Assembly: GCA_902474785.1 (NCBI GenBank)
Contig: CABRXB010000027.1
Span: 1 to 9,419, forward strand
Direction: 5' to 3'
DNA length: 9,419 nucleotides
Origin: an uncultured Eubacteriales bacterium
GTDB taxonomy: Bacteria; Bacillota; Clostridia; Oscillospirales; Feifaniaceae
The position numbers were made by a program, and so were the translations under genes. Under the pieces are notes generated by a model that did not search any database, had not been told where the DNA came from, and saw only the letters and a program-made list of their open reading frames with translations. Shown here piece after piece: positions 1-5,807 of the stretch. Position 1 is the stretch's first letter. Every line of letters starts with the position of its first letter.

Positions 1-52
1 CAGCGCAGTCTTCCCGGTTATTAAGATATAGATTCGGTTGCCCTGCCAAGAT

Positions 53-76
53 TTGCGCTTGGCGCAAGCTTTTTTT
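53..76 (+). terminator. Probable intrinsic terminator of an upstream gene
   Basis: A perfect 6-bp stem TTGCGC/GCGCAA (53-58 with 62-67, loop TTG) is followed closely by seven T residues (70-76). This is the layout of a rho-independent terminator on the plus strand. The stem is short. An alternative stem, GCCAAG/CTTGGC (45-50 with 58-63), uses some of the same bases and would exclude it. The gene it would end lies outside the window. Confidence 0.45.
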
Positions 77-265
77 GGAAGCAACCGTGCTTTGACTTGG
101 TGCGAAACGATGTTTCAAAAAGCGATCGGGGCGCAATTTGCACAAACGCATGCACCGCCCTTTTCGCCGTCTTGAAACAGTCTAAAACAACTGATGCGTA
201 TTATGACAGCGCACCCCGTCCCAGACAAAGCCGGTACGGTGGTAAACAAGATTGCGCTTTTTCAA

Positions 266-294
266 TTGACAACTTTCTTGATTGAGCTGATAAA
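266..294 (+). promoter_or_regulatory. Sigma-A-like promoter for the permease gene pair
   Basis: A perfect -35 hexamer TTGACA (266-271) is separated by 17 bases from GATAAA (289-294), a 4/6 match to TATAAT. Transcription would start near 300 and leave a leader of about 40 bases before the GTG at 343. The -10 is weak, so the call rests on the perfect -35 and the ideal spacing. Confidence 0.55.
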
Positions 295-342
295 AAAAGG
301 GTTTTGACCCAAACTATCACAGACCCATTTTGATGGAAGGAT

Positions 343-729
343 GTGCAAAAGAAGGTGAAACCGCAAAATCAAAAGGCCCCGCTTTGGAAGCGAGCAACGC
401 CCGGCCTGCTGGCAGGCGTGGTCAACGGGCTGTTTGGCGGAGGGGGAGGGCTTTTGCTCGTGCCAATGCTGCGCCGCCTGTCGGGGCTTGAAACACACAA
501 GGCGCACGCCACGGCGATTGTGACCACGGCCTGTCTGTCAATTGTGAGCTTGATTGTCTATTTGAATCGCGGCGTTGTAGACTGGGAGCTCGCCGTGCCG
601 CTTGCCATGGGAGGCGCTGTGGGCAGCGCCATTGGCGCGCTATGCCTCAACCGTGTGCCGACCAAGCTGCTTCGCAAGGGCTTTGCCCTTTTTTTGCTGT
701 TTTCAGCGTGGAGGATGTATGTGGGATAA
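343..729 (+). CDS. TauE/SafE (TSUP) family permease, N-terminal half protein
   Basis: This 128-residue membrane protein matches the N-terminal repeat of the TSUP/TauE-SafE (DUF81) family, which exports or imports sulfur-containing or organic anions. The diagnostic glycine-rich motif in the first helix is at residues 28-36 (NGLFGGGGG), followed by LLLVPML and the H-x-A-x-A-T segment at 53-58. Hydrophobic segments lie at about 18-42, 55-75, 82-102 and 108-125, giving four helices. Full-length members have about 250 residues and two such repeats; here the second repeat is a separate gene that overlaps by 11 bases. The two products probably assemble into one transporter. The start is uncertain: GTG 343 is the first start after an in-frame stop (331-333), but the GGAAGG at 335-340 is only two bases away; GTG 355 is the alternative. 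The substrate cannot be told from sequence. Confidence 0.85.
   Translation: MQKKVKPQNQKAPLWKRATPGLLAGVVNGLFGGGGGLLLVPMLRRLSGLETHKAHATAIVTTACLSIVSLIVYLNRGVVDWELAVPLAMGGAVGSAIGALCLNRVPTKLLRKGFALFLLFSAWRMYVG
710..714 (+). promoter_or_regulatory. Ribosome binding site fixing the start of the second permease half
   Basis: GGAGG at 710-714 lies 4 bases before ATG 719, inside the last codons of the preceding gene. It supports 719 rather than the in-frame upstream ATG at 602, which would add a 39-residue N-terminal extension read from the coding sequence of the first half in another frame. Confidence 0.75.
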
Positions 730-1093
730 GATATGGTTGGCCCTGCTCGGGGGCGGCGTGGGGATTTTAAGCGGAATGGGCGTGGGGGGCGGCAGTCTGC
801 TCATTGTCTTGCTCTCGGCTTTTATGCAGGTGGAGCAGGTGACGGCGCAGGGCGTCAACTTGGTCTATTTTTTGCCGGCTGCCGCCATTGCCGTGGTCAT
901 CCACTGGAAAAAGGGAAATATCGACGGCAGTGTGGCAACAGCAGGAAGCCTGGCGGGTTTGGCCACGGCGCTAGCAGGGGCGCTGATCGCCCTGAACATG
1001 GAGGCAAAGTTGCTGAAAAAACTCTTTGCAGGGTTGCTTTTTCTCGCGGGAATTTCAGAATTATTTGACAAAAAGGGGACATTGAAAGATTGA
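719..1093 (+). CDS. TauE/SafE (TSUP) family permease, C-terminal half protein
   Basis: This 124-residue membrane protein matches a TSUP repeat. Its first helix carries the conserved G-x-x-S-G-x-x-G-x-G-G-G pattern at about residues 15-25 (GILSGMGVGGG), followed by a second segment with the typical Q-G-V-N-L motif (44-48). Hydrophobic stretches lie at about 5-34, 44-63, 68-92 and 98-115. The gene overlaps the upstream half by 11 bases in a different frame, which suggests translational coupling and roughly equal amounts of the two subunits. The break is unlikely to be a simple frameshift of one gene: the downstream half has its own GGAGG and ATG, the upstream half ends naturally after its fourth helix, and each half is a complete repeat. 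The stop codon TGA (1091-1093) lies inside the -35 hexamer of the next promoter. Confidence 0.85.
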   Translation: MWDKIWLALLGGGVGILSGMGVGGGSLLIVLLSAFMQVEQVTAQGVNLVYFLPAAAIAVVIHWKKGNIDGSVATAGSLAGLATALAGALIALNMEAKLLKKLFAGLLFLAGISELFDKKGTLKD

Positions 1094-1119
1094 CGACTCT
1101 CCTGTATAGCTGTTATAAT
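1090..1119 (+). promoter_or_regulatory. Strong extended -10 promoter for the secreted modular protein
   Basis: TTGACG (1090-1095, 5/6) is followed after 18 bases by a perfect TATAAT (1114-1119) preceded by TG one base upstream (1111-1112), an extended -10. Transcription would start near 1126 and give a leader of about 54 bases. The -35 contains the stop codon of the upstream permease gene, so the secreted protein can be transcribed independently despite the short 86-base gap. Confidence 0.85.
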
Positions 1120-1179
1120 GGGGTGTAAAAATTGACAATTTTCGACAAAACAAAAAGTGTTCAAATTGGGAGGTAAACA

Positions 1180-4100
1180 ATGAAGACGCTGCGGATGCTG
1201 TGCAGCACAGGGCTATTGCTGTTATGTCTGTGTTACAATGTCTGCGCTGCCGAGGGGCCCGCCTTCAAGGTGTCCGAAGTTACAGTTTCCGGCCAGGAAG
1301 AGACAGTCGCATTGCCGGTCTCCATTGTCGGCAATCCGGGCATCACAAAATTTGACCTGATTGTGGACGCGGGCAGAGAGGTGATCTTTGATTGCATCGT
1401 GGCGGATGAGCAGACGTTGTGTGACCAAGCGTCGTTTCAGAGTCAAAGCACGCGCGTGACCTGGAGTTCGTCGGATGTGCTGACAGGCGATGGCATCCTC
1501 TTTTATGTTCGTTTTTATACGCCGTTGTCGGGAAGTTATCCCGTTACAATCAAGCTCCTGAGCGTCACGGGAGAAACCGGGGAGGAGCTTTGCGACACTT
1601 TTGAAAGTTTTCCCGGCTCTTTGACAGTGGGAGAACTGGAACGAAGCGACTTTGAAATCATCTTTTACACCGACGCCTCCAGGAAGACGGCGATCAACGC
1701 CGATGCCCCTGCAACGGCTGCAACGCTGCAAGAGGCGATTGCGGCGGTGGAGAATTCGAAATACAAGGTGGGCGATGTATTCATGCTCGCCGATGTCTCT
1801 GGCGGAGAGTCCATTGTAGTCAGCGCGGATGTGGATGTGACAATTGACCTTTGCGGACATGACGTCGACGTGCAGAATGCGCACGCCATTGTCAATGCCG
1901 GGACACTGCAACTGGAGGATAGCGGCAGAAATCCGGGGCTTGTGTCGAGCAACACTGAGAGCGCGATTCACAACATGGGGCGGCTGACAGTACAGGGCGG
2001 CGCCTATTGTGGCAAATATGCCATTTTGAACGAGGGGGTGGTATCCTCCATTTCAGGCGGGTTTTTTCGTGCAGAGGGCGAGCTCTTTTATGGAAGCTGC
2101 CCGCTTGCCGACAAGATGAGGCTTGCCATTGTGGTAGATGAGCGCAGCGAGTTTTATCAATTCTGGCAGGTGCAGCCCGCGCCAGACTGCACCGTGACTT
2201 TTTACGACGAAGATGCGGTGACAATGCTGCACAAAGTCACCGTTTCCTATGGAGCTGCGGTGACGCCGCCGCCCGATCCTCACAAGGAGGAGAACGAGTG
2301 GTTCTCCTATGAGTTTGACGGATGGTATACGGCGCAGATAGGCGGCGAACGAGCGGAGTTTTCAAACGTGACCCAGTCTTTTTCGGTCTACGCTCGGTAT
2401 ACGACGGCAAAGCACGTACATCGCTACACCCTAAGCGTGGTTGCGCCAACCTGTATCGCGCAGGGGTATACCCTTCATCAATGCAACTGTGGCGACAGCT
2501 ATCAGGATACGTGGACGCCGCTGATCGCCCACACCTGGGACGAAGTGCAGATGGATGGCGTGTTTTCCTGTGGGGTTTGCCATGCGCTGCGCGCAGCGAT
2601 TCATGTCGATGTTGTGCAGGCGCAGCCAATGGAACCCGCCTTTGTGGTAGAGGCGAGTTGTGGACTTGACGTGGAGTTTGGCGGCTCCGCCGTAACGCTC
2701 TATCCCGATGCGCTGGCGGCTCTTGCACGGGGGAAGGGCTCGCTTCTTGTGACAACAGATGTGGGCAGCCTCGAGCTCGACCACGCTGCGTTGGCGGAAC
2801 TTCTAGAGATTGCAGCCGGCCGCAACGTCACGGTGGGGCTGTCTTTTTGTGAGCCTGTGCGCAGCGCCTCGTCCGATGAGGTGGAGCGGGAAATCAGGCA
2901 GATTCAAGAGGGCGGCGGCAGAGTTTATCAGCTTTCCATGATTTGCGACGGACAGGAAATTCTGGAAAATGGATTTCAAACAGGACTTGCCACGTTGCGC
3001 GTCCCCTTTGCGCTGGAGCCGGGAAAGGCGCTGCTGGCTCGCAGCATCGACAGGCATGCCCTTTCAAAAGTGGTGCAAGCCTCGTTTGCACAGGGGAGCT
3101 GCACGGTGACGGTTGACCGCCCCGGCTGGGTTGGGCTGACGAGCTGCGACGAGGGCACGCAGGTTGGCCTTTTTGAAAGAACGGCCAATGTCAACGCAGG
3201 CGAGCAGGTGGAGGTCGATCTCATCTTGCAAGCGGATGCCGGACAGTGGTTGGAGGGCGCCTCGATCACTGTGTGGTACGACGCAGATGCGCTGTTCTTT
3301 GTGGAGGCAAGGCATCTGCCGGAGGGTCTTGCGGTGACGCGGCTACCCAATGAGGGCGGGGATGATCTGCTGCTGATCTCAGGCGATCTGGGACAGGGCA
3401 TTGAACTGTCGCAGACACAGTGTGTCTTGGGGACGCTTGTCTTTTCTTTTGATGTCTCTGGCAGGACAGGAAACACCGCGGTACGCGTGGTGAAAGCGCC
3501 CATGTTGACCCTGTCCGGCAGTGCGGAGCAGGTTGCGGCGACGAGGGACGCCGAGCTGTCGCTGTGGAATATCACAGTGGAGCTCGAAGCGGCAGAGCAC
3601 GTGACCATGGCGCCCAGAATCGCCTATGCCAAATATCGACAGGCGGGGCTCTATGAGGACGCCGCGCGCGAACATGCGCTCGAAGACCCACGACCGACGG
3701 CAGACGAGGGCTATGTGATGGACGACGACTGCTGGTATGTGCCGGGCCTAGAACAGCGCGTCAGCTTTTCTGACCTGCAAAAGATGGCCTTTTCCCAAAG
3801 CGTTCGCTGCCAAGCTGTTGCGACGCCCATTGTCTATTTCATTACATATCACACAAAACCCGGTCAAAATCATCCGGACAACCCTTCGAGCTACACGGTG
3901 GAAAGCGAGATCGAGCTGCAGGACGCAGTGTGGGCCCACGGAAAATTCATCATGTGGAGCGACAGGGAAGGGCAGAATGGCCGGCAGGTAAGCCATATCC
4001 GGAAGGGAAGCATGGGTGATCTCGAACTATGGGCGGTATGGGAACCGTTTCAGTATCCCGTGGAGCTGCCCTCCCAAATTGATGTTTTGTCCGGGGTGGA

Positions 4101-4755
4101 ACAGGGACTTGTCTGTGCCGGGCAGGACGTTGTGTTTACGGCAAATCCCGATGCAGGATATCGACTTGTCCACGTTCGTTATATGGTGAATGATGGTAGG
4201 GCACTGGAGCTGACGGCCATAGACGGCGTTTACCGCATCGAAGGCGCGATGGTCACAGGAAAGCTGACCATTCTGGTGGAGCAGATCCTGGATGGCAAGG
4301 TGACGTTGCTTGGCAAAGATCAGTATCGCGCCGTACCCATAGGGCACAGCGTGTTGAAATTCACCGTGCCAAAGGCGCTGACGTCGGGCGCCTTTGTTGT
4401 GGGACAAGCGCCTCTGTTTTATTCGCCTCTCTACAGCAGTCCCGAGCAGGAGCAATTTGTCTATGTGACCATCGTCCAAACGCCGGATACACAAGAGGAG
4501 CTCTTGTCACGCATCACAGTGGATGTCAGCATGCAGACGCAAACGCTCTCCTATCGCGGCGATCTCACAGGGGATGGGACCATTGGAGAGAACGACGCAG
4601 GGCTTGCCTATTTGCTTTACACAGGGCGCATGGACGCCGATCAATCCTTTTCCGTTTCGATCCGTCAGCGGCTTGAAGCCGATGTCAACGGCGACGGATG
4701 TGTGGATACAACCGATGTACAGCGCATTCTGACGGCTGCATGGGGATTGTCGTAA
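1180..4755 (+). CDS. Large secreted modular protein with cohesin-like modules and C-terminal dockerin
   Basis: This 1191-residue protein is exported. Residues 1-24 form a signal peptide with a leucine-rich core and likely cleavage near A23/A24. Domains in order: a cohesin-like beta-sandwich (about 28-150); a right-handed beta-helix-like stretch with repeated nG-x-L-x-x-x-G units (about 157-300); an InlB/Flg_new-like B-repeat with the F-D-G-W-Y motif (337-407); a Cys/His cluster (C425, C435, C437, C464, C467); a beta-rich surface-protein domain (about 487-655); a second cohesin-like module (about 660-800); a second B-repeat-like unit (886-954); a beta-rich stretch (about 956-1045); a pre-dockerin region; and a type I dockerin (1127-1191). 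The dockerin has two calcium loops, D1128-x-T-x-D1132...D1139 and D1168-x-N1170-x-D1172...D1179. No SLH domain, LPXTG or glycoside hydrolase domain is visible. GGGAGGT at 1168-1174 lies 5 bases before ATG 1180. It is monocistronic, with its own promoter and terminator. A role as a cell-surface or extracellular scaffold is inferred. Cohesin calls rest on fold-pattern recognition and are less certain than the dockerin. Confidence 0.93.
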   Translation: MKTLRMLCSTGLLLLCLCYNVCAAEGPAFKVSEVTVSGQEETVALPVSIVGNPGITKFDLIVDAGREVIFDCIVADEQTLCDQASFQSQSTRVTWSSSDVLTGDGILFYVRFYTPLSGSYPVTIKLLSVTGETGEELCDTFESFPGSLTVGELERSDFEIIFYTDASRKTAINADAPATAATLQEAIAAVENSKYKVGDVFMLADVSGGESIVVSADVDVTIDLCGHDVDVQNAHAIVNAGTLQLEDSGRNPGLVSSNTESAIHNMGRLTVQGGAYCGKYAILNEGVVSSISGGFFRAEGELFYGSCPLADKMRLAIVVDERSEFYQFWQVQPAPDCTVTFYDEDAVTMLHKVTVSYGAAVTPPPDPHKEENEWFSYEFDGWYTAQIGGERAEFSNVTQSFSVYARYTTAKHVHRYTLSVVAPTCIAQGYTLHQCNCGDSYQDTWTPLIAHTWDEVQMDGVFSCGVCHALRAAIHVDVVQAQPMEPAFVVEASCGLDVEFGGSAVTLYPDALAALARGKGSLLVTTDVGSLELDHAALAELLEIAAGRNVTVGLSFCEPVRSASSDEVEREIRQIQEGGGRVYQLSMICDGQEILENGFQTGLATLRVPFALEPGKALLARSIDRHALSKVVQASFAQGSCTVTVDRPGWVGLTSCDEGTQVGLFERTANVNAGEQVEVDLILQADAGQWLEGASITVWYDADALFFVEARHLPEGLAVTRLPNEGGDDLLLISGDLGQGIELSQTQCVLGTLVFSFDVSGRTGNTAVRVVKAPMLTLSGSAEQVAATRDAELSLWNITVELEAAEHVTMAPRIAYAKYRQAGLYEDAAREHALEDPRPTADEGYVMDDDCWYVPGLEQRVSFSDLQKMAFSQSVRCQAVATPIVYFITYHTKPGQNHPDNPSSYTVESEIELQDAVWAHGKFIMWSDREGQNGRQVSHIRKGSMGDLELWAVWEPFQYPVELPSQIDVLSGVEQGLVCAGQDVVFTANPDAGYRLVHVRYMVNDGRALELTAIDGVYRIEGAMVTGKLTILVEQILDGKVTLLGKDQYRAVPIGHSVLKFTVPKALTSGAFVVGQAPLFYSPLYSSPEQEQFVYVTIVQTPDTQEELLSRITVDVSMQTQTLSYRGDLTGDGTIGENDAGLAYLLYTGRMDADQSFSVSIRQRLEADVNGDGCVDTTDVQRILTAAWGLS

Positions 4756-4776
4756 AGGGGGAGTCCCCGCAGCGTC

Positions 4777-4812
4777 AAGGGGCGCGCTTCACTCAGAAGC
4801 GCGCCCCTTTTT
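4777..4812 (+). terminator. Strong intrinsic terminator after the secreted protein gene
   Basis: A perfect 12-bp GC-rich stem (4779-4790 with 4796-4807) and a 5-base loop ACTCA are followed by five T residues (4808-4812); AA at 4777-4778 can extend the stem. It lies 22 bases after the stop codon. There is no comparable T-run on the other strand, so it acts on plus-strand transcripts. Confidence 0.92.
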
Positions 4813-5025
4813 GCGGGCGATACGTCGGCGATTTCAATGGCCAAAAGATGAAACAGTCAGGCGCAAATCAGCCTGAACTTTACTGTGCCTTGATCGGCAG
4901 ATCGGCAGCGCGACTTGCTTGGCGCGCCGCCTTCGCCCGGTTTCATTCTCACGCGCACATGATCTGGCGGCTTCAAGGGGTGAGATGACGCTATGGCGAG
5001 CCGGCTTTTTGTCTGCAAGAGGCGA

Positions 5026-5058
5026 AAAGACCTTCGCACGTTTTTGCAGAAGGTCTTT
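5026..5058 (-). terminator. Hairpin, possible terminator for the csaB-ruvX operon
   Basis: AAAGACCTTC (5026-5035) pairs perfectly over 10 bp with GAAGGTCTTT (5049-5058). An inner GCA/TGC pairing extends it past one bulged base. Read on the minus strand, the hairpin ends in TTTT (5028-5025), consistent with a weak intrinsic terminator about 325 bases beyond the ruvX stop. The T-run is short and partly inside the stem, so the hairpin could instead belong to a structured RNA. Confidence 0.4.
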
Positions 5059-5229
5059 GTGGTTGGTTTCCAGTTGGCCGAAAGTAGAGGTCAAAACCCA
5101 AATCCAGCCTTTCTTGACAGACTGGGCGCGGACGCTCCTTTGTCGCCGCTGCTCCAGCAAGACGCTTGAACCCGGACTGGGGCTAAGAAAACAGCGACTC
5201 TTTCAAGATTCTGCATTGGCCACTCGCAC

Positions 5230-5254
5230 TTGACATGCAAATCGGGACTATAAT
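5230..5254 (+). promoter_or_regulatory. Promoter-like pair with abnormal 13-base spacing
   Basis: A perfect TTGACA (5230-5235) and a perfect TATAAT (5249-5254) occur on the plus strand but only 13 bases apart, well short of the usual 16-18. No better -35 is present at normal spacing. If active, transcription would begin near 5261, enter an inverted repeat and head antisense into the 3' end of ruvX. Confidence 0.3.
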
Positions 5255-5255
5255 G

Positions 5256-5315
5256 GTCATGCCTTTTTGCAGTCAATTTTGTCATCAAAACGATGTTTTT
5301 CTTGAGAGGCATGGC
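5256..5315. repeat. Inverted repeat just downstream of the promoter-like pair
   Basis: CATGCCT (5258-5264) is the exact reverse complement of AGGCATG (5307-5313). With flanking G-C and G-T pairs the stem reaches about 9-11 bp around a loop of about 40 bases. A small GCTT/AAGC hairpin followed by TCTTTT (5314-5332) overlaps the right arm. Together these could form a small RNA, but no known family is recognised. Confidence 0.35.
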
Positions 5316-5381
5316 TTGTTGTAAGCTCTTTTAAAAATCATCTGCGTTTTTTGAGTGAGATTGTGCCGCTACTTACCGTCG

Positions 5382-5807
5382 TCACCGCAGGCTGTCGAGG
5401 TAGTCCTGCAGAATGATGGTGGCCGCCACCGCGTCGATCACGGCCTTGCGTTTTTTGCCGCGCACATTGGTTTCATTTAAAATATGTGTGGCCGAGATGG
5501 TGGTGTTGCGTTCATCCCGCAAAATGACTTCGCCGGGAAAACGCTGCTCGAGAAGCTCCTTGAATGCAAGCGTCTTTTGCGCGCGCGGGCCAGAGGAGCC
5601 GTTCATGTTTTTGGGGTAGCCGAGGATGATGCAGGAGACGTCGTGCTGCGCCGCGGCCTGCGCCACGGCGTCGGCCACGCGCACGGGGTCTTTCCCGGTC
5701 ACGACGCCGGCAGAGCGCGCGAGCAGCAGCAGTTCATCCGAAACGGCAAGACCGGTGCGCACGTCGCCATAGTCCACGCCAAGGATTTTCTTGTGTTTAG
5801 GGTTCAT
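5382..5807 (-). CDS. ruvX: RuvX/YqgF family nuclease (putative pre-16S rRNA nuclease)
   Basis: This 141-residue protein has an RNase H-like fold. In bacteria, YqgF/RuvX is linked to 5'-end maturation of 16S rRNA and, in some species, to Holliday-junction resolution. Family motifs are present in order: GVDYGDVRTGLAVSDE (10-25) with acidic D12; ILGYPKNMNGS (61-71); RDERNTT (97-103) with D98/E99; and the C-terminal D125-A-V-A-A-T-I-I-L-Q segment. Length is normal for the family. The start is ATG 5807: AAAGAGG (5813-5819) lies 5 bases upstream, and the protein begins directly before the first beta strand. An upstream in-frame ATG at 5846 would add 13 residues read from csaB sequence and lacks support. 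The start overlaps the end of the csaB fusion gene by 11 bases, so the two are co-transcribed and probably translationally coupled. The functional link between them is unclear; ruvX is a housekeeping gene. Confidence 0.95.
   Translation of the reverse strand: MNPKHKKILGVDYGDVRTGLAVSDELLLLARSAGVVTGKDPVRVADAVAQAAAQHDVSCIILGYPKNMNGSSGPRAQKTLAFKELLEQRFPGEVILRDERNTTISATHILNETNVRGKKRKAVIDAVAATIILQDYLDSLR

Larger units (their letters stand above)
1..342. other. Gene-free leader region before the permease operon
   Basis: No reading frame here looks like a protein. The plus-strand frame from a GTG near 97 to 285 has no ribosome binding site at a workable distance, and its product is low-complexity with no recognisable motif. 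The first few dozen bases could be the 3' tail of a gene lying upstream, because a terminator-like hairpin follows at 53-76. The right end holds a sigma-A-like promoter (266-294) and a leader of about 40 bases. I see no tRNA, T-box or familiar riboswitch motif. Confidence 0.5.
4813..5381. other. Gene-free region between convergent transcription units
   Basis: About 570 bases lie between the terminator of the secreted protein gene and the stop of ruvX. Several overlapping frames are open on both strands (for example 5160-4834 minus and 4919-5233 plus), but none has a proper ribosome binding site or a product I recognise, and they contradict one another. Visible structure includes a 6-bp hairpin TCAGGC/GCCTGA (4857-4862 with 4871-4876), a tandem 8-base repeat of GATCGGCA (4892-4907), a 10-bp hairpin (5026-5058), and a -10-like element followed by a long inverted repeat (5230-5315). 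It could be a decayed gene, a structured RNA or a dispersed repeat; I cannot decide between these. Confidence 0.45.

Noticed and set aside
97..285. Open frame of 62 codons on the plus strand
   Set aside because: There is no ribosome binding site at the GTG start and no recognisable motif, and it runs through the promoter of the next operon.
5150..5185. tRNA-like T-arm (GGTTCAAG on the minus strand)
   Set aside because: The flanking bases do not form a 5-bp T stem, acceptor stem or anticodon arm.
4834..5233. Overlapping frames of about 100 codons on both strands
   Set aside because: They contradict each other, lack translation signals and show no recognised domain; open frames of this length are expected in GC-rich DNA.
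5091..5312. Minus-strand frame of 73 codons downstream of ruvX
   Set aside because: The ATG at 5312 is not preceded by a Shine-Dalgarno sequence, it begins inside an inverted repeat, and the product resembles no known family.
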